64,000 nucleotides of DNA from Pelagibacterales bacterium MED-G42 (GCA_002457485.1 NTJL01000001.1:62001-126000), one strand, 5' to 3'; counted from the first letter of the stretch, positions 41,703-51,975 are shown. Program-made: numbers and translations. Notes: generated by a model from the sequence alone, not told the origin.

Positions 41703-43018
41703 TTATGAATTTTCTTAATAATACTCAAAAAATTAGGAAATGAGGTTTTTATTGAATCTTTATCATGTATATGCCATTCACCTCCAAAAGATAAAGATGC
41801 AATGACACTTGTCATAAAAACCCTATGATCTTTTAAATAATCTTTAATTACAATTTTTTTGTATAGTTTGAGATTTGGGTTACCATAAATTTTTATTGAG
41901 TTATTTGTTGCCACTGTTTTTATACCCATTTTATTTAAAATTTTTTCTCCCCAATATAACCTAGGACTTTCTTTTTGATTTAATTCAGCTAAATTTTTAA
42001 AATACGATACCCCTTCTGCTTTTGCTGCTATTAAAAATATTACTAAAAACTCATCTATTGCTTCACTAGTTAAGTTTGCAGGACAATTAATTGATTTTAA
42101 TTTTTTAGGTCCCTCAATTTGAATATCAGCATTTCTTTCTCCTTTATAAATTTTTTGGTTTTTAAATTTAATTTTAACACCCATTTTTTTTAAAATTTTG
42201 ATAATACCAATTCTAGATGGATTAATATTTACATTTTTAATTACCAGTTTAGAATTTACGTTTAGGGCAGTCAGGACTATAAAAAAAGCACTAGAGCTTA
42301 TATCAGATGGAATCTTATAATTTAAACTTTTTATTTTTGTAGCATTTCTTATCTTAATGATATCATAGGATTTTTTTTTATTTACTGTTATTGGAAGATT
42401 AAGATATTTACATAAAAGCTCAGTGTGATTTCTTGATTTTTTAGCTTTTATAATTGTTGTACCTTTTGTTCTTAAGGCTGCAAAAATCACAGCACTCTTA
42501 CATTGAGCGGACCCCCTTTTTTCAAAATATTGTATCGGTTTGAGATTTGCTGTACCATTTATTGAAAGAGGTAAGTTAATTTTATTTCTTAGTTTAAAAC
42601 TAGAACCAAATTTTGATAGTGGCTTTGCAATTCTATTAAAATCTCTTTTAGATAAACTTTTATCACCAACTAACTTTATGGGATTAGTTGCATTAATTAA
42701 AAGACCAAGAATAAGCCTTCCAAGGGTACCTGAGTTTTTTGCATCTATGATTAAGTTTTTTTTATATTTGTAACCATCTAACCCTCTTCCATAAATTCTA
42801 CATGAAGTTTTATTTAATTTATATTTTATTCCTAATTTATTAATAACACTAAGAGCCGCCAGAACATCCTCAGATATTAGTAAGTTTTGTGCTTTGGAAA
42901 CTCCATTTGCTATGGATGAAAACAATATCCATCTAATACTTATACTTTTATCTCCACTTACTTTGATCGTATTGTTAAATCTATTAATTTTCTTTTTAAA
43001 AATTATTAAGTTTGGCAT
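41699..43018 (-). CDS. aroA: 3-phosphoshikimate 1-carboxyvinyltransferase
   Basis: VSGDKSISIRWILFSSIANG, NSGTLGRLILGLL, KRGSAQCKSAVIFAAL, SDISSSAFFIVLTAL. Confidence 0.94.
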   Translation of the reverse strand: MPNLIIFKKKINRFNNTIKVSGDKSISIRWILFSSIANGVSKAQNLLISEDVLAALSVINKLGIKYKLNKTSCRIYGRGLDGYKYKKNLIIDAKNSGTLGRLILGLLINATNPIKLVGDKSLSKRDFNRIAKPLSKFGSSFKLRNKINLPLSINGTANLKPIQYFEKRGSAQCKSAVIFAALRTKGTTIIKAKKSRNHTELLCKYLNLPITVNKKKSYDIIKIRNATKIKSLNYKIPSDISSSAFFIVLTALNVNSKLVIKNVNINPSRIGIIKILKKMGVKIKFKNQKIYKGERNADIQIEGPKKLKSINCPANLTSEAIDEFLVIFLIAAKAEGVSYFKNLAELNQKESPRLYWGEKILNKMGIKTVATNNSIKIYGNPNLKLYKKIVIKDYLKDHRVFMTSVIASLSFGGEWHIHDKDSIKTSFPNFLSIIKKIHK

Positions 43019-43024
43019 TAAAAA

Positions 43025-43801
43025 TTAATTAAATTTGAAACTTTCTCCAAAGTAGGCATTTCTAGCACTAATATTTTTCACTAAATTTGAAGGGGTGTCT
43101 TCTGCAACTATTTTTCCATTATTTAAAATCATTGCAACATCAACGCAAGCAAGAAGGTCTCTTGCCTGATGATCGCATATGCAAATTGTTATGTTGTTTT
43201 CTTGTTGTAGACTAACAATTATTTCTTGAAGCATTTTAATAGTTAATACATCTAATGCAGCAAAACATTCATCTAATAGTAAAACTTTTGGCTCACTCAA
43301 AAGAGATAGTGCAATAACTAATTTTTTTTTTTGTCCACCAGACAAAAATTTTGCCTTTATATCTTTTAAATTATCTAGTTCAAATCTTGAGATTAAATAA
43401 TTGATTCTTTCAGTTCTATAATCTTTATTATCTATAACTATTTCACTTATTGCTTTTAAATTATCATGAAGAGTTAAGTCATTAAAATATCCACCATATT
43501 GAGGCATGTATCCAACTTTAAATTTTTTAGTCCTTAAATATATTGGATATTTTGTTACATCCTCATCTCCAATTTTAATTTTACCACTTTTGGGATTAAT
43601 CAATCCAGTTATAAGATTGAATATTGTAGATTTTCCTACACCATTTGGACCCAGCATACCAAATATTTGTCCTTCATTAATCTTAAAATTAATATTATCC
43701 AAAATTAATCTATTTCCATAAGCTAAAGAAACATTTTCAAATTCTATTAAGGAATTTTTTTTTTTGAATGATTTAATTCTAAATTTTTTTATAACTGCCA
43801 T
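43025..43801 (-). CDS. lptB: LPS export ABC transporter ATP-binding protein
   Basis: GMLGPNGVGKSTIFNLITGL, LSGGQKKKLVIALSL, LLLDECFAALD, CICDHQARDLLACVDVAMIL; adjacent to lptC. Confidence 0.88.
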   Translation of the reverse strand: MAVIKKFRIKSFKKKNSLIEFENVSLAYGNRLILDNINFKINEGQIFGMLGPNGVGKSTIFNLITGLINPKSGKIKIGDEDVTKYPIYLRTKKFKVGYMPQYGGYFNDLTLHDNLKAISEIVIDNKDYRTERINYLISRFELDNLKDIKAKFLSGGQKKKLVIALSLLSEPKVLLLDECFAALDVLTIKMLQEIIVSLQQENNITICICDHQARDLLACVDVAMILNNGKIVAEDTPSNLVKNISARNAYFGESFKFN

Positions 43802-43802
43802 A

Positions 43803-44378
43803 TTAATTTTTACTTTTTACGTTTACTTTTTTATTATTTTCATACATATAAATTTTTGTATCTTTAGTATTAATGTTAACTTCAATTACATCTGCATTTA
43901 AAACATTTTCTAAATTCGTGTAAACAACATTTCTTGATACAATCATTGAATTTCTTTGTATAGAAAAATCGAGATATTCACTATTAATTTTATTGTCTAA
44001 ATAATTTACTATTACATTTTTAGAAAAAATTGTATCATTATTATCTGTATTATATTTTCCAAAATCTGAATTTATTGTGATGTTTTTTGAATCATTAAGC
44101 TTAATTAATGCAGATACATCTGTTAAATAAATGATGTTATTATTTGAAAAATCAATTTCTCCAATTAAAGCTTTAATTATATACTCATTCCCACTAGCGT
44201 CTTTTGATGTATAATTAACATCTTTTAATACATTAGAATTGTAACCTAGATTATCGTTGGGTAAACTTGTTTTAATTTTAGTCTCCTGTTTTTCTTTATT
44301 TAAATTTTGCTGATATAAATAAAACAAAATCGATAAAAAAAAAAATATAAAAATAATCTTAGTTATTTTTTTTTTCAT
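43803..44378 (-). CDS. lptC: LPS export ABC transporter periplasmic protein
   Basis: N-terminal TM, VNYTSKDASGNEYIIKALIGEIDF, NSDFGKYNTDNNDTIFSKNVIVNY; next to lptB. Confidence 0.82.
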   Translation of the reverse strand: MKKKITKIIFIFFFLSILFYLYQQNLNKEKQETKIKTSLPNDNLGYNSNVLKDVNYTSKDASGNEYIIKALIGEIDFSNNNIIYLTDVSALIKLNDSKNITINSDFGKYNTDNNDTIFSKNVIVNYLDNKINSEYLDFSIQRNSMIVSRNVVYTNLENVLNADVIEVNINTKDTKIYMYENNKKVNVKSKN

Positions 44379-45359
44379 TTATGAAATATTAGACTGTAAA
44401 ATATTGTGTATATGGACTATGCCAATTGTTTTAAATTTTTTTTTCTTGTCATGTACACATAAACAGGTAATTTTTTTAGTATTCATTACAGATAGGGCTT
44501 TTGCAGCTAAGACATCTTTTTCAATACTTACGGGGTTTTTGGTCATTATAGATTTTACATTCATAAGATGTAGATTGGAATTTTTTAAATTAAATCTTCT
44601 TATTTGACCATCAGTTATAATACCAGTAGTTTGCTTTTTGTTACTTTGTGCAACTAATACACCTAATTTTTTATCACTTAAAATTTTCAAAGCTTTTTTC
44701 ATTTTTAAATTTTCGTTAACAAAAGGAATTTTATTCCCAATTAGCATTATATCTTCTACAGTCTTTAATTGTGCACCAAGGTTACCAGCAGGATGAATTT
44801 TTTTAAAATCAAGCTTATCAAATTTTTTATATTTCATTGATGCTATAGCTAGCGCGTCTCCTAAAGCAAGTTGAGCAGTAGTACTTGAAGTTGGTACTAT
44901 ACCACCCGACTCTTTTACCTGGGGAATTAGAAGTTTAATATCTGAAGCTTTATATAGAATAGAGTCTTTCTTTGATACAATACCTATCAAAAAAATTTTA
45001 TTTCTGTTAGCAAATTGAATAATATTTTTAAGTTCATTTGTCTGACCAGAGTTACTAATAATTACTAATATATCTTTTTTTGTTATACTTCCAAGGTCGC
45101 CATGAGAGGAGTCACTTGCGGAAAGATTGAACGAAGGTGTTCCAACTGATGAGAGTGTAGCTGCGATTTTAGATGCAATAATTCCACTTTTTCCCACACC
45201 ACATAATATAACTTTTGATTGACATCTTGCAATTTGGACAACTGCTTTGTTAAAAGAATGATTAATACTTTGTTTAAGTTTTTGTAAGGCTTTTATTTCA
45301 AGATTAATTACATCTTTTGCATCAGAAATAAATTTTTTGCTATTCATCAATGAGACCAA
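44379..45359 (-). CDS. kdsD: Arabinose-5-phosphate isomerase (SIS plus CBS domains)
   Basis: VILCGVGKSGIIASKIAATLSSVGTPSFNLSASDSSHGDLG, VISNSGQTNELKNII, IHPAGNLGAQL, paired CBS. Confidence 0.94.
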   Translation of the reverse strand: MVSLMNSKKFISDAKDVINLEIKALQKLKQSINHSFNKAVVQIARCQSKVILCGVGKSGIIASKIAATLSSVGTPSFNLSASDSSHGDLGSITKKDILVIISNSGQTNELKNIIQFANRNKIFLIGIVSKKDSILYKASDIKLLIPQVKESGGIVPTSSTTAQLALGDALAIASMKYKKFDKLDFKKIHPAGNLGAQLKTVEDIMLIGNKIPFVNENLKMKKALKILSDKKLGVLVAQSNKKQTTGIITDGQIRRFNLKNSNLHLMNVKSIMTKNPVSIEKDVLAAKALSVMNTKKITCLCVHDKKKKFKTIGIVHIHNILQSNIS

Positions 45360-45958
45360 ATATCATCTTTAAATAAAGCTAAGTCTAATTTTACCCTAGT
45401 TTTTAAAAATTTCAAACATTCCTTATAGAGACTTATTCTATTTTCTCTTTCTAAAATGACATTAAGCTCATTATGTATCTTATGTAAAAAAATAACATCA
45501 TTTGCACAATATTTTAGTTGTGCAGGCGATAATTCTCCACCAAAGTCAGAGTTTTGAAATTGTTTACTTATATCTATGTTAACAAACTCTTTAATAAGAG
45601 CTTTTAATGAATGCTGATCTGAATAAGATCTAGCTAATTTTGACGCAATTTTGGTATCTAGAATATTATTAGTGTCAGTTTTTAAGTAATATTTAATATG
45701 AGCTAAATCTGCTCTACCATAGTGAAAAATTTTTGTAATATTTTCATCATTAAGTATTTTTATAAGGTTAGGAGCGTTGTAATTTTTTCTATCAAATTGA
45801 ATTATATGAGCATCAGAGTTGCCTGTAGATATTTGAATTAAGCATAATGGGTCACGTCTGACATTTAAACCCATAAATTCACCATCTACAGCTAAAATAT
45901 TGCCTAATTCTAAATCATCTGGTAAGTCATTTTTGTGAAGTTTAATATTAACGCTCAT
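45347..45958 (-). CDS. Ribonuclease D-like 3'-5' exonuclease
   Basis: AVDGEFMGLNVRRDPLCLIQIS, KIFHYGRADLAHIKYYL, DTKIASKLARSYSDQHSLKALIKEF, QLKYCANDVIFLHKI. Confidence 0.9.
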   Translation of the reverse strand: MSVNIKLHKNDLPDDLELGNILAVDGEFMGLNVRRDPLCLIQISTGNSDAHIIQFDRKNYNAPNLIKILNDENITKIFHYGRADLAHIKYYLKTDTNNILDTKIASKLARSYSDQHSLKALIKEFVNIDISKQFQNSDFGGELSPAQLKYCANDVIFLHKIHNELNVILERENRISLYKECLKFLKTRVKLDLALFKDDIWSH

Positions 45959-45974
45959 TTTAAATTATATATAT

Positions 45975-46940
45975 ATGAAAGAAAAAAATTGTCTAATTTT
46001 TGGCGGTAGTGGCCAAATTGGTCGTAACTTACTTAGAAAACTTACAAAAAACAACTACAGAGTAACTGTAGTAACCAGGAACATTCATCAAAAAAGTTAT
46101 ATTATAAAAACTCAAGCAAATGCCGGATATATAGAAATAGTCGAGGCAAGTATTTATGAAGAGGACAAACTAAGAAATCTTTTCAAAAATGCACATATAT
46201 GCATAAATTTAATAGGTATTTTATTTGAAAAAAAAAGGGGAAACACATTTAAGAACATCCATACTATTTTTCCAGGTTTGCTAGCAAAATTTTGTAAAGA
46301 ATTTAATTTAGAACATTTTATTCATTTATCTGCCCTAGGTATTAACGAATCAAAAGATAGTATTTATGCCCAAAGTAAACTTGAGGGAGAAAAAAATATT
46401 TTAAAAAACTTTCCTTTAGCAACCATTCTTAGACCTTCCGTGGTTTATTCTGTGGATGATAATTTTACCACAAATTTTATGACACTTCTTAGTAGACTAC
46501 CTTTTTTTCCACTTTACTACGAAGGTAAAACAAAATTTGCTCCTATCCACTGCTCTGATTTAACTGATACTATATTCCATGTAATTTCAAAAAAAATACA
46601 ATCTAAAATTATAGAGTGTGTTGGTCCAGAGGAAATATCTTTTAAAGATATATTAAGTAGATTATTAAAATTAATTGACAAAGAAAGAATTTTGATACCT
46701 ATGCCTCTAGTAATGGCTAAACTTTCAGCAAAGTTTTTTGAAATGTTACCAAACCCTTTATTAACTACAGATCAGTTAAAACTCCTCAGATATGATAATA
46801 TTAAGTCAAATAAATATAAAACTAATAGCGAAATTGGTATTCCAAGTGTTAGATTATTTGATGAAGAAGTTAAAAAATATTGTTATATGTGGAGAAGGGG
46901 TGGACAATTTTCAACTAGTAAATATAAGTCAAAAAAATAA
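45975..46940 (+). CDS. NDUFA9-like NAD(P)-binding (atypical SDR) protein
   Basis: CLIFGGSGQIGRNLLRKLTKNNYRVTVVTRN, HLSALGINESKDSIYAQSKLEGE, ATILRPSVVYSVDDNFTTNFM. Confidence 0.85.
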   Translation: MKEKNCLIFGGSGQIGRNLLRKLTKNNYRVTVVTRNIHQKSYIIKTQANAGYIEIVEASIYEEDKLRNLFKNAHICINLIGILFEKKRGNTFKNIHTIFPGLLAKFCKEFNLEHFIHLSALGINESKDSIYAQSKLEGEKNILKNFPLATILRPSVVYSVDDNFTTNFMTLLSRLPFFPLYYEGKTKFAPIHCSDLTDTIFHVISKKIQSKIIECVGPEEISFKDILSRLLKLIDKERILIPMPLVMAKLSAKFFEMLPNPLLTTDQLKLLRYDNIKSNKYKTNSEIGIPSVRLFDEEVKKYCYMWRRGGQFSTSKYKSKK

Positions 46941-46949
46941 AAAAAATTT

Positions 46950-47444
46950 TTAAGCTGATTTATCTTTTTTTACAATAAATTCTGTCTCTTCTATCTTTTC
47001 TGCAGCCTCTTCTTTTTTACCTTTAGGTTGATAAGCATATAATAGATGAAGTTTACAATAAGAAAAATCTTTTAATGATGACCTTCCACAAAAATAAAAT
47101 GTTTTTTCATTAGGGTGGCCTATTGGCCATTTACAAGAGTTTTCATCAAGCTCTTCGAGCTGTTTTGGATTTTCAGGCTCAAAATCTTTTTCAATTATTA
47201 AAGATTTAAATTTACTTTTACGTCCTCTTACTTGTTGATCATTTCTTTTGTCGTTTGAATTTACAAAACCAGAGCTTTTTGAGGCACTTCTAGTTTTAAT
47301 TTTTGCAGATAAATTTAATCTATGGGCTTTGCCGATAACAGCATTTCTACTAATTCCACCTATTATTTCAGCTATTTGACTAGCCGTACTTCCTTTACCC
47401 CACAACTCCTTAAGTTTAGCTACTTTTTCTTCGGTCCAACTCAT
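46950..47444 (-). CDS. gcrA: GcrA-family cell cycle regulator
   Basis: MSWTEEKVAKLKELWGKGSTASQIAEIIGGISRNAVIGKAHRLNLSAK; C-terminal CKWPIGHPNEKTFYFCGRSSLKDFSYCKLHLLYAYQP. MSWTEE start at 47444. Confidence 0.95.
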   Translation of the reverse strand: MSWTEEKVAKLKELWGKGSTASQIAEIIGGISRNAVIGKAHRLNLSAKIKTRSASKSSGFVNSNDKRNDQQVRGRKSKFKSLIIEKDFEPENPKQLEELDENSCKWPIGHPNEKTFYFCGRSSLKDFSYCKLHLLYAYQPKGKKEEAAEKIEETEFIVKKDKSA

Positions 47445-47516
47445 ATAATCTATATATAGTATTAAATTAATTTTGTATAACAATATAGTGCTACATAAAT
47501 ATATTAAACAACTGTA

Positions 47517-47537
47517 ATTTGTTAGTTATCAACAAAT
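47517..47537. promoter_or_regulatory. Inverted repeat in the gcrA/argD divergent intergenic region
   Basis: ATTTGTT-AGTTATC-AACAAAT, perfect 7-bp arms. Confidence 0.35.
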
Positions 47538-47615
47538 ATTTAATTTTTTTAAAAAATACATTTTTCAATCATAACTTGAATTTAGTAAGTAAATTTATAA
47601 TAACTAAAAATAATA

Positions 47616-48782
47616 ATGAGCAACATAGCAAAAAATTATAATAGAAGAAAAATTTCCTTCAAATATGGAAAAGGAAGTTATTTATTTTCAACTGATGGTA
47701 AAAAATATTTAGATTTTGTGCAGGGTATTGCAGTAAATTCACTAGGCCACGCAAACCCAAAATTAATAAAAGCAATTAATAATCAATCCAAAAAACTTTG
47801 GCATGTTTCAAATTCATTTGTTATTCCAGAGGGAGAAAGATTAGCTAAAAAACTAGCTAACAAAACATTTGCAGATTATGTTATTTTTCAGAATAGTGGT
47901 GCTGAAGCTACCGAAGCTGCAATCAAAGTAGCTAGAAGATATTTTTTTTCTATTGGAAAACCAAAAAAAAATAGAATTCTATGTATAAAAAATTCTTTTC
48001 ATGGAAGAACTTTGGCTGCAATCTATGCAAGTGGTTCAAAAAAAATGACAGAGGGATTTGGTCCAAAAATACAGGGTTTCGATCACTTTGAGTTTGGAAA
48101 TCATAAATCATTAAACAAAAAGATTAAAAAGAATACAGCTGCTATAATGATTGAAACTATACTTGGAGAGGGTGGCATTAAAGTTATACCGGACTGGTGC
48201 TTAAAAGAATTAAGAAAAATATGTACTAAAAAGAAAATATTATTAATAATGGATGAGGTTCAATGTGGAATAGGAAGATCTGGAGACTTCTTTGCTTTCG
48301 AAAGATCTAAGATCAAACCTGATATTGTTCCAATTGCAAAAGGTATAGGAGGTGGATTTCCAATCGGGGCAGTTTTAATGAATAAAAAAGTTGCCGCAGG
48401 AATGATAGCTGGAACTCATGGATCCACTTTTGGTGGAAATCCTTTAGCTATGGCAGTAGGAAATTCAGTAATTGATATTATTTCAAATAAAAAATTTTTA
48501 AATAATGTAAAAAGTATCTCTGAATATTTCTTATTAAATTTAAATAATATAAGAATTAAATATCCTAAAATTATTAAACAGATAAGAGGAAGAGGGTTAT
48601 TGATAGGAATACAGTTACATAAAAATCAAAATAATTTTATTAAAAAACTTACAGAAAATAAATTATTAACTATTAGAGCTGCTGAAAACGTAGTAAGAGT
48701 TTTACCACCACTTAATGTGAAAAAAATTGAAATTAATCAAGCTTTAAAGATAATAAATAAAGTTTGTTCAGAAATGCAATAA
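47616..48782 (+). CDS. argD: Acetylornithine aminotransferase
   Basis: YLDFVQGIAVNSLGHANPKL, FQNSGAEATEAAIKVARRY, FHGRTLAAIYASG, MDEVQCGIGRSGDFFAFE, GTHGSTFGGNPLAMAVG. Confidence 0.94.
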   Translation: MSNIAKNYNRRKISFKYGKGSYLFSTDGKKYLDFVQGIAVNSLGHANPKLIKAINNQSKKLWHVSNSFVIPEGERLAKKLANKTFADYVIFQNSGAEATEAAIKVARRYFFSIGKPKKNRILCIKNSFHGRTLAAIYASGSKKMTEGFGPKIQGFDHFEFGNHKSLNKKIKKNTAAIMIETILGEGGIKVIPDWCLKELRKICTKKKILLIMDEVQCGIGRSGDFFAFERSKIKPDIVPIAKGIGGGFPIGAVLMNKKVAAGMIAGTHGSTFGGNPLAMAVGNSVIDIISNKKFLNNVKSISEYFLLNLNNIRIKYPKIIKQIRGRGLLIGIQLHKNQNNFIKKLTENKLLTIRAAENVVRVLPPLNVKKIEINQALKIINKVCSEMQ

Positions 48783-48783
48783 A

Positions 48784-49713
48784 ATGAAACATTTTATAAA
48801 TTTGAAAGATATTTCATCTAAAGATCTAAGAAAAATAATTTTAGATGCTAAGAAAAGAAAAAATATAAGAAAAAAATTGAATACACTAGAGGTTGATAAG
48901 GGAGCTCCTTTAAAAGGAAAATTATTAATACAAATGTTTGAAAAATCTAGTCTGAGAACAAGATTAAGTTTTTATTTAGCAATAAAACAGTTAGGTGGTG
49001 GCACGGTCACCCTTAGATCTAATGAACTCCATCTTGGACAAGGCGGTGAAAGTATAGCAGATACAGCAAAGATACTTTCTACATATGGTGATGGCTTCAT
49101 GATGAGAACAGATGATGATAAAAAAATTGAAAATTTTAAAGAACATTTATCAATACCTATAATCAATGGTTTAAGCCCTTCTTCTCATCCAACACAAGTT
49201 TTATCAGATGTTTTTACTGTAGAGGAGATAAAGAAAAAACCTATTTCAAAATTAAAAATTTGTTGGATAGGAGATTCCAATAATGTTTTGGATAGCTTAA
49301 TAGCTGCATCAGTAAAATTTTCATTTAAACTAAGTATTGGATGTCCAAAAAAATTTGAACCATCAAAAAATGTTTTAGAATGGGTTAGGAAAAATAAAAA
49401 AAAGATATTTATTTTTAACGACCCTAAAAAAGCTGTAAGGGGTTCAGATGTAATTTTTTCTGATAAAGTAATTTCTTTAAATGATAAAGTTGATAAAAGA
49501 AAAAAAACTGAACAATTTAAAAGATTTAAAATAAATAAAAAATTAATTAGACATGCAAAAAAAGATTGCATTTTTCTTCACTGTTTGCCTAGAGGCTCAG
49601 AAGTTAGTAATGATATTTTTTTAGGAAAACACTCTCGAGTTTGGCAACAGGCTTTAAATAGAGTTCATGTTCAAAAAAGTATACTATTATATTGTTTTGG
49701 AAAACTAAGGTAG
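48784..49713 (+). CDS. argF: Ornithine carbamoyltransferase
   Basis: FEKSSLRTRLSFYLAIKQLGGGTVTL, INGLSPSSHPTQVLSDVFTVEE, FLHCLPRG. Confidence 0.94.
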   Translation: MKHFINLKDISSKDLRKIILDAKKRKNIRKKLNTLEVDKGAPLKGKLLIQMFEKSSLRTRLSFYLAIKQLGGGTVTLRSNELHLGQGGESIADTAKILSTYGDGFMMRTDDDKKIENFKEHLSIPIINGLSPSSHPTQVLSDVFTVEEIKKKPISKLKICWIGDSNNVLDSLIAASVKFSFKLSIGCPKKFEPSKNVLEWVRKNKKKIFIFNDPKKAVRGSDVIFSDKVISLNDKVDKRKKTEQFKRFKINKKLIRHAKKDCIFLHCLPRGSEVSNDIFLGKHSRVWQQALNRVHVQKSILLYCFGKLR

Positions 49714-50250
49714 TGTTAATGTTAAAGGATTATCAGAATTTTGATTTAAATATTTGATTACAGAAGCTCTATCTTTTTCTTTCCTTAATCCAGCAAAAGC
49801 CATTTTTGTTCCTTTGATCCATTTTGCAGGTTTAACTAAATAACCGTTTAGCTCCTCTAAGGTCCATTCTTTATTATATGAAGCCAATGCTTTAGAGTAC
49901 TTATAGTCCTCGACAATTCCAACTTTTCGTCCAACCACATTATATAAAGCAGGACCAATATTGTTTTTTCCACCCTTATTTATTGAGTGACAAGCAGCAC
50001 ATTTTTTAAAAACTTTTTCACCTATAGCAACATCTCCCATTGCCATTAGGGCTGCTATATCTATTTTTTCAACTTCATTGGTTTTTGTTGATGATGATAC
50101 CTTTGTTGTTTCTACAATATCAACTGAATATCCAGGGGTTGTAGGTTTTTCAACATGAAAAATAATATTTGATAATTTTCCAATTCCAATAATTAAAAGA
50201 GCAACCATTAAAACTGCTGCAACTATTTTATTAATTTCAAAAGAATCCAT
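49705..50250 (-). CDS. Membrane-anchored cytochrome c (CycM/c552-like)
   Basis: N-terminal TM; GEKVFKKCAACHSINKGGKNNIGPALYNVVGRK (CxxCH); WIKGTKMAFAGLRKEKDRASVIKYL. Confidence 0.92.
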   Translation of the reverse strand: MDSFEINKIVAAVLMVALLIIGIGKLSNIIFHVEKPTTPGYSVDIVETTKVSSSTKTNEVEKIDIAALMAMGDVAIGEKVFKKCAACHSINKGGKNNIGPALYNVVGRKVGIVEDYKYSKALASYNKEWTLEELNGYLVKPAKWIKGTKMAFAGLRKEKDRASVIKYLNQNSDNPLTLTLP

Positions 50251-50364
50251 TTTTTCTAAATATTATTTTGAACGTATATCACGATAAATTAAAAAATTAC
50301 TAAATTTTAATGTATAAATTTGCCTCTATTTCAATTTAATGAGTATAATAAAAATCAAATATTA

Positions 50365-51084
50365 ATGAAAACATTGATTATTATACCTTCAAGAATGGCA
50401 GCCTCAAGGCTGCCGGGAAAGCCCTTATTAAAAATAAATGATTTATCAATTATTTCACATGTATTTAGAAAAGCACAAGATGCCAATATTGGTGAAGTAG
50501 TTGTTGCCACAGAAGATCAAGAGATAGTTGATGATGTTGTTAAAAATGGAGGAAGAGCTATTTTAACTAGTAGAAATCATAAAACTGGAACCGATAGAGT
50601 TTATGAGGCAGTCCAAAAATTAGAGATTAAAGGTGTAGATTTAGTTATGAATTTACAAGGAGATGAACCAGCAATAAACATTGAAGACATAGTAAAATTA
50701 AATAAAAAAATGATAATTAATGAGTCTAAATTAGGCACACTTGCAAGTAAATCGAAAAATTTAAAAGATTTAGAAAATAAGAATATTGTAAAAGTTATAA
50801 TTAAAAAAGATTTTAATAAAGATCAATTTCCAGAGGCTGAGAACTTTATTAGAAAGACAAAAAAAACTAAAAATATTTATAATCACATTGGTGTCTATTG
50901 TTATTCGACACAAACCCTAGAAAAATTTGTTAAATTTAATCAATCAAAAAATGAAATTAAAAATAAATTAGAGCAGTTAAGAGCATTAGATAATGACATT
51001 AGTATTAATGTTGCTTTAGCTAAATCATCTCCTATAGGAGTTGATACAGAAGAAGATTATCTGGCCTTAAAAAAAATTATGTAA
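50365..51084 (+). CDS. kdsB: 3-deoxy-manno-octulosonate cytidylyltransferase
   Basis: IIPSRMAASRLPGKPLLKI, VVVATEDQEI, DLVMNLQGDEPAI, NHIGVYCY; ATG at 50365 matches the family start. Confidence 0.94.
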   Translation: MKTLIIIPSRMAASRLPGKPLLKINDLSIISHVFRKAQDANIGEVVVATEDQEIVDDVVKNGGRAILTSRNHKTGTDRVYEAVQKLEIKGVDLVMNLQGDEPAINIEDIVKLNKKMIINESKLGTLASKSKNLKDLENKNIVKVIIKKDFNKDQFPEAENFIRKTKKTKNIYNHIGVYCYSTQTLEKFVKFNQSKNEIKNKLEQLRALDNDISINVALAKSSPIGVDTEEDYLALKKIM

Positions 51085-51095
51085 TATAAATTAAA

Positions 51096-51932
51096 ATGAA
51101 TAAAATTTACTTTCAAGGTACTTTTGGAGCGTATTCTCACTTAGCCGCTCTATCAGTTAATCCCGATGCAAAAATTTTGCCTTGTAAAACTTTTGATGAG
51201 TGTTTTAATAAAGCAATAACAGAACCTAATTGTACGATCATTATTCCAGAGTCTAATAGGATAACAGGAAACATTGGAATTGAATATTTGATATTTAAAC
51301 ATAGATTAAATATTTACATGGAGCATTTTCAAAAAATTGAACATAATTTATTGGGTTTACCAGGTACAAAACTTAGTGATATAAAAGAAGTTTATTCTCA
51401 TGCTCAAGGTTTATCTCAATGCTCTAAATTTATAAAAAAAAATAATCTCTCAGAGCATATAAGAGCTGATACAGCAGGGTCTGCAGAGATGATATCAAGA
51501 AAAAAAGATTTAAAGCAGGCTGCAATAGCATCCTCTTTATGTGCTGATATTTATGAATTAGAAATAATTAAAAAGAATATTGAAAACGAAAAAGGTAATT
51601 TAACAAGATTTTTAGTAATGGGAAAAAATATTCATCAACCAGAATTTAAAAGTGAAAAATATATAACATCTTTTTTATTCAAACTTAAAAGTAAGCCTGC
51701 CGCCCTCTATCAATCTTTGGGAGGTTTTGCAATTAATGGTGTGAACTTAACTAAGCTACAGAGCTATCCGGAAAAAAATACTTTCGATTCTTATTTTTTT
51801 TTATGTGATTTAGATGGACATATTGAAGATCCAAAAGTACAGAAATCTTTGAAAGAATTAGGTCTTCATTGTGAAGATTTTCACGTCTTGGGTGTTTTTG
51901 AGGCCGATAAGCTAAGAGAGAAAAAAAATTAA
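51096..51932 (+). CDS. pheA: Prephenate dehydratase with ACT domain
   Basis: YFQGTFGAYSHLAAL, IIIPESNRITGNIG, YSHAQGLSQCSKFI, NLTRFLVMG, ACT region with NLTKLQSYP. Confidence 0.93.
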   Translation: MNKIYFQGTFGAYSHLAALSVNPDAKILPCKTFDECFNKAITEPNCTIIIPESNRITGNIGIEYLIFKHRLNIYMEHFQKIEHNLLGLPGTKLSDIKEVYSHAQGLSQCSKFIKKNNLSEHIRADTAGSAEMISRKKDLKQAAIASSLCADIYELEIIKKNIENEKGNLTRFLVMGKNIHQPEFKSEKYITSFLFKLKSKPAALYQSLGGFAINGVNLTKLQSYPEKNTFDSYFFLCDLDGHIEDPKVQKSLKELGLHCEDFHVLGVFEADKLREKKN

Positions 51933-51939
51933 TCTTTTC

Positions 51940-51969
51940 TTGTAGAATAGAAAATATAACTGCTATAAT
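51940..51969 (+). promoter_or_regulatory. Sigma70-type promoter for the SRP RNA
   Basis: TTGTAG (51940-51945), 18-bp spacer, extended -10 TGC-TATAAT (51964-51969), about 7 nt before the RNA 5' stem. Confidence 0.6.
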
Positions 51970-51975
51970 AGTTTT

